DNA from: Candidatus Nanohaloarchaea archaeon
Lineage (GTDB): Archaea; Nanohalarchaeota; Nanosalinia; Nanosalinales; Nanosalinaceae
DNA: 46,137 nucleotides
NCBI GenBank assembly: GCA_014297435.1
Contig: JACOQA010000004.1
Location: 94,043-140,179, forward strand
Reading direction: 5' to 3'
In this document: positions 39,057 to 46,087 of the stretch, piece after piece
Position numbering within the stretch: position 1 is the stretch's first letter
Layout of the letters: the number at the start of each line of letters is the position of its first letter
The notes under the pieces: generated by a model
Told to the model about the DNA's origin: nothing
Seen by the model: the letters and a program-made list of their open reading frames with translations, nothing else
Databases searched by the model: none
Made by a program: the position numbers and the translations under genes

Positions 39057-40004
39057 TTAAACGTCTAAAAGTTCCTGCTGGGAGAGAAATCTTTCCTCCT
39101 CTGTTATCCACTCCTCAATTTTTTCGGCTAAACGTTCCCCGTAAACCTCTAGGTCGTCTATATGTTCAATCGTCTTTCCTGTTCCTCTTGACTTTGACAA
39201 GGGTTTTCCCTCCTTGTCGGCAATCATAGGTGCGAGGAAGTAGTCAGGTGTTTGTCCGCAAGCAATTTCTGTTATCTTCTCAACCTTCTCTATTTTAGAG
39301 GTCTTCATCTCTTTCTCTGCTTTCCGGTAGTCTCCTCCGAAGACATGTACTGCTACATCTCTACCAGGATCCCTGACAGGATCTACAAGATAGTAGACTC
39401 CTTTTTTACCTGAAATATTGTCAGCTGCAAAGCCTTCACTACAGTCTTTATTTCTGCATGCGAAGACAAGTTCATCTGTGTTCTCTGAATAAGCTGCGCC
39501 TTTTGAATGTGAGAAACCGCAGCCGCAGACATTCGTGACAGGCGATCTGTACCTTCTGCGGAAACCACCTCCGAACACCTCGTCAAAACGTTCCATTGAC
39601 GAAAGTAGGTTGCTAAGAGCATCGGCGTAATGCTTCTCGGCTTCAATGTTCGAAAGATAACCAACTTCTACTTCAAGGTCTACCTCTTGTTCCAGACCTT
39701 TCAGAAAAGGCTTTATCTCGTCAACTCTGTGCTCTGCGATATTCGAATGTTTTCCACAGCCACAGCTTCTTTCGAAAAACAGCTTCATCACATCCGAGTT
39801 CTCGGGTTTGTGGTTCTCATGGATATGGGCGCTCCAGTCTGTATCACAACACATCAAGTCAAGCTCAAGACCCAATTTATCAGCTATAACCGCAGCATAA
39901 CCTATGGAGAGAAGATTTCCGACGTGAAGCTTTCCGGAAGGTCGAAAACCTACCGCAACCCTATCTCCCTCAGGATCTAAGTTTTCAAGGTTTGAAGTCC
40001 TCAT
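39057..40004 (-). CDS. Class I aminoacyl-tRNA synthetase-like protein, short (LysRS-I-like core)
   Basis: 315 aa. The HIGH-like motif HVGN (GFRPSGKLHVGNLLSIGYAA), a DTDW segment, two zinc-type clusters (CGCG, and CGCGF ... CRNKDC), and a KMSKS-like LSKSRG (GKPLSKSRGTG) make a complete catalytic core. The layout is closest to class I lysyl-tRNA synthetase, but that enzyme is about 500+ aa; after the LSKS loop only about 45 residues remain, too few for an anticodon-binding domain. It may be a paralogue with another role. Start codons with the 36-aa ORF on the plus strand are 53 bp apart. Confidence 0.7.
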   Translation of the reverse strand: MRTSNLENLDPEGDRVAVGFRPSGKLHVGNLLSIGYAAVIADKLGLELDLMCCDTDWSAHIHENHKPENSDVMKLFFERSCGCGKHSNIAEHRVDEIKPFLKGLEQEVDLEVEVGYLSNIEAEKHYADALSNLLSSMERFDEVFGGGFRRRYRSPVTNVCGCGFSHSKGAAYSENTDELVFACRNKDCSEGFAADNISGKKGVYYLVDPVRDPGRDVAVHVFGGDYRKAEKEMKTSKIEKVEKITEIACGQTPDYFLAPMIADKEGKPLSKSRGTGKTIEHIDDLEVYGERLAEKIEEWITEEERFLSQQELLDV

Positions 40005-40025
40005 AACCCACTCTTTAGATTGAAA

Positions 40026-40036
40026 GCTTCAAAACC
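40026..40036. promoter_or_regulatory. Candidate shared promoter centre (40004 -, 40058 +)
   Basis: The midpoint 40031 falls in GCTTCAAAACC, the most A/T-like run in the 53-bp gap; TATA character is weak. The gap length is the same as in three other divergent pairs. Confidence 0.3.
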
Positions 40037-40057
40037 ATTGTCCGACCATAACGTGTC

Positions 40058-40168
40058 ATGAAGCCGCTGAAGAAAATCCGTTCTATAATCAGAACAGTTA
40101 GAAGTGCATTAATCTTCCTTGGACTACTGAGTGTGTTGAGGAGAGCCGGCGATATAAGAAAGAGGTAG
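40058..40168 (+). CDS. Cationic mini-protein 1, 36 aa
   Basis: M-KPLKKIRSIIRTVRSALIF-LGLLSVLRRAGDIRKR: net charge about +10, with a hydrophobic core ALIFLGLLSVL flanked by basic ends, in a genome with acidic proteins. The ATG is 53 bp from the divergent aaRS-like start. It resembles small membrane-active peptides (toxin-like, or accessory peptides), but nothing is known. Followed within about 20 bp by two more mini-ORFs. Confidence 0.5.
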   Translation: MKPLKKIRSIIRTVRSALIFLGLLSVLRRAGDIRKR

Positions 40169-40189
40169 AGAAACTCAAGCCTGTCGAAG

Positions 40190-40267
40190 ATGATAAGCAA
40201 AAGGATCAAGTTCCGTAAACTTCACAACAAACACCTTAAGAAACGGAACGAACTTTTTGAAGTATGA
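40190..40267 (+). CDS. Basic mini-ORF 2, 25 aa
   Basis: MISKRIKFRKLHNKHLKKRN-ELFEV, almost entirely basic with no membrane helix. Its stop overlaps the ATG of the third mini-ORF (ATGA, 40264-40267), suggesting coupling. Supported only by position and by the run of three frames; it may be chance. Confidence 0.3.
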   Translation: MISKRIKFRKLHNKHLKKRNELFEV

Positions 40268-40371
40268 ATAATCTCAGGAAGAAGCTGTACAAGATTGCTC
40301 AGATAATCGGAATAATCTATCTTGTGAGGGAAATAATGAAGAGAAGGAAAAAAATGAAGAAAGCCGATTGA
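40264..40371 (+). CDS. Cationic mini-protein 3, 35 aa
   Basis: MNNLRKKLYKIAQIIGIIYL then VREIMKRRKKMKKAD. Like mini-protein 1, a short hydrophobic core (IAQIIGIIYLV) is flanked by Lys/Arg-rich ends. ATG overlaps the mini-ORF 2 stop. Together with mini-protein 1 it suggests a pair of membrane-active peptides. Confidence 0.45.
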   Translation: MNNLRKKLYKIAQIIGIIYLVREIMKRRKKMKKAD

Positions 40372-40378
40372 AAATATT

Positions 40379-40960
40379 CTATGGCTCCTGCTGCCTTGCT
40401 TCAAGTCGTTCAGCTGTTGAACCTTGAATCTCTCTTGTCAGACCCATATCGTTCTCCCTGTAAACCTGCTTAAGTGTTTCTGTCGCTTGACCGCCCGGCA
40501 TCTCCGCTATGATCTCAGCTCTCCTATCGAGCTGGTAAACGTATCCTGACTGAGTTCCAAACCTTGCTATCACCATGAAGCCCTGTGTTGCATTAAACTC
40601 GTTTGATGAGAGTAGTAGTGCAAGCATTCCTTTCGCTTCGGAAGGATTCTCAGAGTCAAGAGCCGACTTTATCTTTTCTCTTGAGATCGAACCGGTTACA
40701 GCCGATATAATATCTGAATCAACCTCAAGTACGGAAATGTTAGCTTCTTCTCCGACAGTAGACTCCTCCAGTGTGTTGAAGCTCGATGTGCTTCTAACTT
40801 TGGTCAACGCATCAGAAACGGTCGCAACCTCGACGTTACCCATCTGTCCGGTAGTCGTTCCAGAGTTTGTAATGTAAGTATAACCCAGAAATCCGGCTAC
40901 GGCTATAGCTGAGACTCCAATAACTGTCATCGAGATCCACATGATTTTTTCAGTTTCCAT
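40379..40960 (-). CDS. Membrane-anchored hypothetical protein, 193 aa
   Basis: One N-terminal helix (IMWISMTVIGVSAIAVAGFL) with the rest outside; outer part is helical and acidic, with repeats of loose structure (SDALTKVRSTSSFNTLEEST, SGYVYQLDRRAEIIAEM). No family recognised. Ends 7 bp from the mini-ORF on the opposite strand. Confidence 0.6.
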   Translation of the reverse strand: METEKIMWISMTVIGVSAIAVAGFLGYTYITNSGTTTGQMGNVEVATVSDALTKVRSTSSFNTLEESTVGEEANISVLEVDSDIISAVTGSISREKIKSALDSENPSEAKGMLALLLSSNEFNATQGFMVIARFGTQSGYVYQLDRRAEIIAEMPGGQATETLKQVYRENDMGLTREIQGSTAERLEARQQEP

Positions 40961-41054
40961 AGTAGTTCTAAGTCCAAATCAAGGCAGACAGCAATAAAAG
41001 TGGTGGGGATCTGACCAACGAATTCAAATAGGTTCTACGCCAGAATTTAGTTTT

Positions 41055-41309
41055 ATGGTACGTTTTGAGACTATCGAGAAAGAACGCAGAGATTATGGAA
41101 ACTTTCCAGGAGAAAAATTCATCGAAGTATCTAGAAATAAAGCAATACAGGACGACGGTGAGGAAAACAGCTTTATCCAAATCGCTACCGGCTACTACAG
41201 CGATGAAGAAGCTCAGTACAAAAAACGATTTACAGTTCCTACAGATGAGAAAGCTGTAGAACACGTGGTCGAAAAGCTTCCTGAGATGTTTGAGAAGGAG
41301 CAGGAGTAA
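41055..41309 (+). CDS. Hypothetical protein, 84 aa
   Basis: Unrecognised soluble alpha-beta protein (IEVSRNKAIQDDGEENSFIQ, YKKRFTVPTDEKAVEHVVEK). The stop overlaps the ATG of the next, interrupted gene (TAATG), so they are an operon. Confidence 0.6.
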   Translation: MVRFETIEKERRDYGNFPGEKFIEVSRNKAIQDDGEENSFIQIATGYYSDEEAQYKKRFTVPTDEKAVEHVVEKLPEMFEKEQE

Positions 41310-41674
41310 TGGAGGATTATCTAGTTGCCGTCGATCCCGAGAAAGAGGAACAGCTTAGATCATCCTATCTAGTTGAGGCGTAAGCTGTCAGCCAGGCATG
41401 GAACGTTTTTGCTGACGACCTGACGGACACCGCTTTTTTGCTAGAAAGAGGTGAGCGAACCAGCATCAAGGATGTAAGATTCAACCAGAAGAAAGATTCA
41501 AGGATCGACTTCGAGGTGCTCGCGGAAGACGAGGACTGTTACGAATTCAGTGTTTACGCGGAAGAAACTGAAACCGGTTACGGTCTTAGAAATATTCAGA
41601 AATGGGCTAGTCCTCTCGGTCCTGAAGAGAAAAGACGGGTCTTAGATTTGATGGAGCAGTTAACTGAGATATAG
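41309..41674 (+). pseudogene. Gene split by an in-frame TAA at 41381-41383
   Basis: ATG 41309 begins MEDYLVAVDPEKEEQLRSSY then LVEA before TAA 41381-41383. In the same frame the coding pattern continues for 96 codons (AVSQAWNVFADDLTDTAFLL ... EKRRVLDLMEQLTEI) with no further stop until 41672. The acidic, haloarchaeal-like composition on both sides and the TAATG overlap with the upstream gene indicate one gene of about 121 codons interrupted by a nonsense codon. Alternatives: sequencing error or read-through. Confidence 0.6.
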
Positions 41675-41875
41675 AAAAACGTCGCCCTCCACGGTTTATT
41701 CCCTTAATTTTTGGTCTATCCTGTTATACCCTCTGGAATTTTTGATATGACTTCATTTCTTACTTCAGTAATACATCCTGAATCTCTAACTCGATAAATC
41801 CTTTCCGTGGAATATCCATGACGGATCTGATATCCTAAAATAATACTTAAAGATTGGCACCATCGTTACACCATT

Positions 41876-42718
41876 GTGCTAAAAATAGGGATTTTGGAGC
41901 AAAAAACAGCTCTAAACAGCTTTATATCTCGATTCAGTCGTTCAGAAACTGCTTCGGATACTGCCAACGATGCTTCAATCCCAGAAAAACCTTTCTCTGA
42001 GTATACAGAGAAATATAATCTAAACGAATACGAATCCAACAGGTTGGAAATCGCTTCTCAAGCAGGGGTTGGTGCAGAGGAAGCACTCAAGTTTGCACTA
42101 CCTCAAGAGACTGCTGAAGACATTCTTCAGACCGAGGAAGGTTTAGAGGAATCCGGAAACCCATACCACCGAGGCTTTTCCGATGAAGAGATGAGAATTG
42201 CTCTCGAAGGCTTTTACGATGAATGGATGACTCCTGAAGAAATAGCGGACAAAGTTGCGGACAGAAGCCCCTACAACAGGACCTCCCCGACTATAAGAGG
42301 CAACCTGGAAAAGATTGAAGATATCGACACGCCTTCCCCCGCAGCAGTCTCCCAACAGGAGGAACGTGTTGAAGAGGCAGAAGGTCAAGAAGCACGTTTC
42401 AGATACGAGCGCGTAGACTTTTTCCGGGACGGAAGAGATTACGTGATGAGACAGAGTATTCCAACAGGGGATGGGCTAAGAAATGATACCAAGGGCTATG
42501 AAGTACTTGATGAAATCGATGACGAGGAACTTGTTGCATGGCTCTACGGCGAGGGTCTTGACGAGCAGGAGATAGTTACCGCGGTCATCGCTAACACCGA
42601 GAACTCGGAGATAACAGAATCAGAGGTCAGAAAGTACAGAGCGGATGCAGATATTTCCGATGTGGCCGAGGAAGTGCTTGAATCCAAAAAAGATAGAGAT
42701 GAGTTAAGCTTTGTATAG
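41876..42718 (+). CDS. Acidic hypothetical protein, 280 aa
   Basis: Unrecognised. Contains an HTH-like segment (EGFYDEWMTPEEIADKVADR) and a second one (YGEGLDEQEIVTAVIANTEN), with linkers rich in Glu, which may point to a DNA-binding or resolvase-type regulator. GTG start at 41876, 27 bp after ACTTAAAG (41845-41852). The 200-bp gap upstream shows no other gene. Confidence 0.6.
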   Translation: MLKIGILEQKTALNSFISRFSRSETASDTANDASIPEKPFSEYTEKYNLNEYESNRLEIASQAGVGAEEALKFALPQETAEDILQTEEGLEESGNPYHRGFSDEEMRIALEGFYDEWMTPEEIADKVADRSPYNRTSPTIRGNLEKIEDIDTPSPAAVSQQEERVEEAEGQEARFRYERVDFFRDGRDYVMRQSIPTGDGLRNDTKGYEVLDEIDDEELVAWLYGEGLDEQEIVTAVIANTENSEITESEVRKYRADADISDVAEEVLESKKDRDELSFV

Positions 42719-42924
42719 AATTTTTCTAGTTAAAATGAAGCTCATTAGGAGCCGGGAATTCAACCGTTCCCAAGCCCTTAGAAAGTTCAAAAGAACTTTC
42801 ATGAGCAGGCAGTTTCCAGCATCTCTCACAAAGACACGGAACGCCTATGACAATCAATTGGCTCAGTAACGTTAAATACACAGAACTTTGATCAGAAAAG
42901 GTAAAGAAGAAAAAGGAGAAGAAT
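42719..42924. other. 206-bp gap with a perfect 8-bp hairpin
   Basis: GAAAGTTC-AAAA-GAACTTTC (42781-42800) is a perfect 8-bp stem with a 4-nt loop. Both strands have short open frames here (plus 42735-42869, 44 aa; minus, an about 43-aa frame with CLCERC), but neither has a well-placed promoter. I see no clear gene. Confidence 0.4.
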
Positions 42925-43599
42925 TTACTGGAGTTCTCCTTCTGATGCCCATACAAAGTCGTTGCCATAGGTTACGTCGTGTCTTACCGCGCTGTCATCG
43001 TAACCCAGTATTCCAAGCATTCCGTCGACCCTGTCTGCATACTCTGTTGGTTCCTCTGCGTTAAGGTCTCTTGTGTGATCGTTTCTCTCAACCTCCACAA
43101 CGACGTTGGGGATGTCGTAAGTTCTCGAATCCTCCAGGAATCCATTATCATCCGGCCAGGAGTCTCCGTTATTGCTCCACTCCGCAGATGCCCCTCTACC
43201 ATCATAGATAGCTAGGAGGTCTGCATCTTCTGCCACATCGTCAACGTCTTCTATATCTGCGTCGTTGGCAAACCCGATGCTGTATCCATCCTGAGAGTTA
43301 AGTCGGTGTACCGTTAGACCGTCGTCTCCTGTGGTCATTTCTGTGCTTCCTTTCAGCGCTTGTTTGTCGAGATCTGCGCCTGAGCCGCCTAGTGATTTTG
43401 TGACAACGGTTTTCTCATCGCCTCTCTCCATGTCGGCCATTATGTCGTTGATTGTTCTTGCGGCGCCTACATGTCCACGTCCAGTGTGTGCGCTAGATCT
43501 TTTGCCTAGTCTGTCCTGTCTATGTGCTGCAAAGTCATAATCGACAGATTCTTTCAGATTAGTAGCCATGTTGTCGGGATGATTCATTAGGTTCATCAT
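42925..43599 (-). CDS. Acidic hypothetical protein, 224 aa
   Basis: Unrecognised; Asp/Gly/Asn-rich, with no membrane segment. RTYDIPNVVVEVERNDHTRD and DSAVRHDVTYGNDFVWASEG are the most structured parts; the N-terminal AAHRQDRLGKRSSAHTGRGH is less acidic. TTAAAT (about 43622-43628) is about 26 bp before the ATG and a perfect inverted repeat lies between them. Confidence 0.65.
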   Translation of the reverse strand: MMNLMNHPDNMATNLKESVDYDFAAHRQDRLGKRSSAHTGRGHVGAARTINDIMADMERGDEKTVVTKSLGGSGADLDKQALKGSTEMTTGDDGLTVHRLNSQDGYSIGFANDADIEDVDDVAEDADLLAIYDGRGASAEWSNNGDSWPDDNGFLEDSRTYDIPNVVVEVERNDHTRDLNAEEPTEYADRVDGMLGILGYDDSAVRHDVTYGNDFVWASEGELQ

Positions 43600-43603
43600 A
43601 TTT

Positions 43604-43621
43604 TGTTACTCTACGGTAACA
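43604..43621 (-). promoter_or_regulatory. Operator-like inverted repeat TGTTAC-N6-GTAACA
   Basis: TGTTAC (43604-43609) and GTAACA (43616-43621), spacer TCTACG. It lies exactly between the TATA box and the start codon of the 224-aa gene, where a bound protein would block transcription. No other copy was seen nearby. Confidence 0.55.
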
Positions 43622-43689
43622 CTTAAATACTTTTTGTCTGTACTCACGACAACTAACCAATAAGTCAATTACCCGCCTTAATCTTTTCC

Positions 43690-44259
43690 ATGATACCTTT
43701 CGAAAAAGAGGCTAGCTTGACCGCAAGCGAAGAATACGCCCAGGAAATACTCGAATCAAACTGGAAACATGTAGTAAGGACCACCCCAGGAATGCTGGAG
43801 GATCTTGAGCAAAAGTATCCGAAGCTTTGCGACCTGATAAGCCAGAATATCTTGGAGGATGCAGGAAAGCGTATAGACAACATTTTCAGGACAGGCGTAC
43901 CCGACTTCCTCGTGTTCAGCGACAAAGGCGATTACAAGTTCGTAGAAGTGAAGAGTGGAGAAGACGGCTTAAGGCATACACAGCTCGACTGGCTCCGTGA
44001 ATTCGAAGGGATAAAAGCCGAGATCTGGTTTACCGAAAAACGAGAAGTTGAGAAACAACTGGATACAGATAATATTTCGGCTTACACCTTCCAGGATCGC
44101 AAAGGCGAAAGCTCTTCCAGCCATATTACAAGCGAGAAAGATTCTAACCTCTTTATTGAGCTGCCAAAGACTTTGGCATCTATAATCGGTCTTTCCAAGG
44201 AAGATAGTTTCGATTGGCGTTTGAAGAGCAAGGATGAACTTATTCTTGACTCTAAATAA
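43690..44259 (+). CDS. VRR-NUC-like nuclease with C-terminal AbrB-like domain
   Basis: 189 aa. The PD-(D/E)xK motifs are GVPDFLVF (Asp) and FVEVKSGEDGLRHTQLDWL (ExK followed by the VRR-NUC Q), typical of the VRR-NUC group. The C-terminal 35 residues (NLFIELPKTLASIIGLSKED then SFDWRLKSKDELILD) resemble a swapped-hairpin AbrB/MazE DNA-binding unit. The combination suggests a structure- or site-directed nuclease. Its end overlaps the convergent phosphate transporter gene by 8 bp. Confidence 0.7.
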   Translation: MIPFEKEASLTASEEYAQEILESNWKHVVRTTPGMLEDLEQKYPKLCDLISQNILEDAGKRIDNIFRTGVPDFLVFSDKGDYKFVEVKSGEDGLRHTQLDWLREFEGIKAEIWFTEKREVEKQLDTDNISAYTFQDRKGESSSSHITSEKDSNLFIELPKTLASIIGLSKEDSFDWRLKSKDELILDSK

Positions 44260-45397
44260 TTGAGAACACTATGTAGGAGAGACCTGCTGAAATTAGAGGA
44301 GTAAGTATCCAGAAAGTGACTACATGACCGATTATCTCAGGTTTAAAGAGTCTGTCGTCCGGTAAGTCATTCTGGTCTTCTTCACCGATCTTCTTTTTCT
44401 CGACCTCGTTTAATGCTGAGGTCTTTAGAGGAGGTTTCTCTCCCCCCATAACGACTTCTTTGGCTTTGAGGGTTCTTGATGCTCTTCCCCAGCCTAATCC
44501 CGTTATGCACATTGTGGCGTTAATCGCAAGACTTGCCGGAATACCCATAAACGATAGGAAGGAGATTATCGAGGCGGAAACCACCGAAACAACTAGTGCA
44601 GCCAATAGAGGCAGATCTGTTATGCCGTCGCCTACAGTATCCAAGGTTTTTCTCGCTATTGTGAAGCCTCCTAGACTCATAGCTGCGACAGCTAGAATAA
44701 TACCTGCGTTCATCTGGATTACCTTGCTGCCGACAAGTGGGGCTACAGCGTTCGCAACGTTAGAGGCGCCGGCCGAGAAAGCCATGTAACAAGCAATAGA
44801 TAGAACGAGTAGACTACTGAAAACCTCCTTCTTCGTTGTTCCAGGACCCAAACCAATTTTTCCTTCAGATAAATTGAGCTCTATCAGACTGCCGTGGCTC
44901 TGCTTGATCTTAAAGAAATCATCGAGGTGAACATAGATATAACGTCCTATTATCCCTCCAGCCAGAAATGCAAAGGCAGGAGCTACAAGCCACCACGAAA
45001 GTATTCTTCCCATTACCTCCCAGTTAAGAGAGCCGGTTGCTATTCCGAGTCCTGCGATAGCGCCGACAGCCGTCATCGACGTAGATGCCGGGACACCGGA
45101 AAGATTTGAAATCAGTAAACTCAGACCTATAAAGAAAAGTATAATTACCGATGCAGTAAGCGAGAATTGGGACGCAGGAACAATTTTGCCGCCCATGGTT
45201 TCTATAACGTTTCTTCCAACAGTCCAACCGCCTATTAAAGCAAAGAATGTCATTAGCGCTGCCGCGCCAGGTTTCGAAACAAGTTTGCTGCCGACAGAAG
45301 GACCAAAAGCAACTCCTGTCGAGGAACCTCCTATGTTTACTCCGACGAATGCAGCAGCGATAACTCCTAGAAGCAGTATAATTTCCAAGTTATTCAC
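44252..45397 (-). CDS. PiT-family inorganic phosphate transporter
   Basis: 381-aa transporter, about ten membrane helices in two halves. Repeat 1: VNIGGSSTGVAFGPSVGSKL (a variant of GANDxANxxG); repeat 2: FSAGASNVANAVAPLVGSKV. Haloarchaeal PiT proteins have the same GGSSTG version. Start is GTG 45397, directly after the stop of the small upstream membrane gene (TAGGTG). Uptake of phosphate (or sulfate), coupled to cations. Confidence 0.9.
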   Translation of the reverse strand: MNNLEIILLLGVIAAAFVGVNIGGSSTGVAFGPSVGSKLVSKPGAAALMTFFALIGGWTVGRNVIETMGGKIVPASQFSLTASVIILFFIGLSLLISNLSGVPASTSMTAVGAIAGLGIATGSLNWEVMGRILSWWLVAPAFAFLAGGIIGRYIYVHLDDFFKIKQSHGSLIELNLSEGKIGLGPGTTKKEVFSSLLVLSIACYMAFSAGASNVANAVAPLVGSKVIQMNAGIILAVAAMSLGGFTIARKTLDTVGDGITDLPLLAALVVSVVSASIISFLSFMGIPASLAINATMCITGLGWGRASRTLKAKEVVMGGEKPPLKTSALNEVEKKKIGEEDQNDLPDDRLFKPEIIGHVVTFWILTPLISAGLSYIVFSII

Positions 45398-45595
45398 CTA
45401 TCCGAGAGGACCATTCCTGAACATACCATCATACATCAATATTAAGGCGACTATTCCTCCGGCACCGACTCCATAAGCCAGAGGTATACCCGTTGAGTAA
45501 CCAGCGACAGTTCCTCCAGTGAGGCTGAGAAATATACCGCCTAGAATCTTATCGTAATAGTCTAGATCAAGCTCTGTGTCAGGTATCAAGCCCAT
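45398..45595 (-). CDS. Small membrane protein upstream of the phosphate transporter
   Basis: 65 aa from the ATG 45595, with two hydrophobic segments (ILGGIFLSLTGGTVAGYSTG and YGVGAGGIVALILMYDGMF). A TTG at 45613 is upstream of the likely transcription start (TTTTAATAC, 45624-45633), so the ATG is preferred. Stop directly abuts the transporter start; possible accessory subunit. Confidence 0.65.
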   Translation of the reverse strand: MGLIPDTELDLDYYDKILGGIFLSLTGGTVAGYSTGIPLAYGVGAGGIVALILMYDGMFRNGPLG

Positions 45596-45691
45596 CTTTT
45601 GTTTAGATTTCAAAACTAGAGGTATTAAAAGGGCGTTGTTCCCATTTTCAGTAAATTCCCGAAAAAGTAACTTAATTCGTAGGATTCTATC

Positions 45692-46087
45692 TTAATTTTT
45701 TCCGGAAGCGCAGTGTTCACAACAATATATTTTGCCGTCTTCTTCGTAGCCGTTATCGTAAATTTGGCAGTCGCAGTGGCTGCATTCTTCGATCTCGTCC
45801 TTTATTGCTGCGTGAAGTATTTCTCCAAACGAGTTTAGTTGTTCTGATATGAAGTTTTCGCCTTCGTCTGTTAGAGAGTATGTTTTCTTGCCTCTGCTGC
45901 CTTTCTCTGATTTGATGTATCCGTTTTCTTCGAGTTGTGATAGGAATGGGTAGATATGTGATGTGCTTGGTTCTTCGCCCGTCATTTCCTCGATTTTATC
46001 GATTACCTCGTAGCCGTGCCGCGAATCTGTTTTCAGTAGTAGAAGTGTGTAGACACGGTAGATATGGTTTAAGTTTAGTTCTGGCAT
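45692..46087 (-). CDS. PadR-type regulator with TRASH-like metal-binding tail
   Basis: 131 aa. Winged helix of PadR type (YRVYTLLLLKTDSRHGYEVI, then SQLEENGYIKSEKGSRGKKT YSLTDEG) followed by a cysteine-rich tail: CSHCDCQIYDNG ... IYCCEHCASG, similar to the TRASH metal-binding domain. It could sense a metal ion. TTTTATAG (46111-46118) is about 28 bp before ATG 46087, making it leaderless; an upstream extension to 46129 is not needed. Confidence 0.88.
   Translation of the reverse strand: MPELNLNHIYRVYTLLLLKTDSRHGYEVIDKIEEMTGEEPSTSHIYPFLSQLEENGYIKSEKGSRGKKTYSLTDEGENFISEQLNSFGEILHAAIKDEIEECSHCDCQIYDNGYEEDGKIYCCEHCASGKN

Noticed and set aside
40015-40404. Two minus-strand frames (64 and 60 codons) opposite the cationic mini-ORFs
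   Set aside because: Hydrophobic/aromatic antisense translations without placed promoters; the plus-strand set has ATGA overlap and the 53-bp spacing.
41381-41383. Recoded stop for selenocysteine or pyrrolysine
   Set aside because: The stop is TAA; selenocysteine uses TGA and pyrrolysine TAG, and no associated genes are visible.
41384-41674. Independent gene starting at TTG 41438
   Set aside because: The frame is open back to the TAA at 41381 and continues the upstream coding pattern; no TATA box or Shine-Dalgarno fits a start at 41438.
42726-42968. Minus-strand frame with CLCERC near its end
   Set aside because: It overlaps the 224-aa gene, has a Phe-run of low-complexity type, and no start codon at the right distance from a TATA box; noted in the gap description only.
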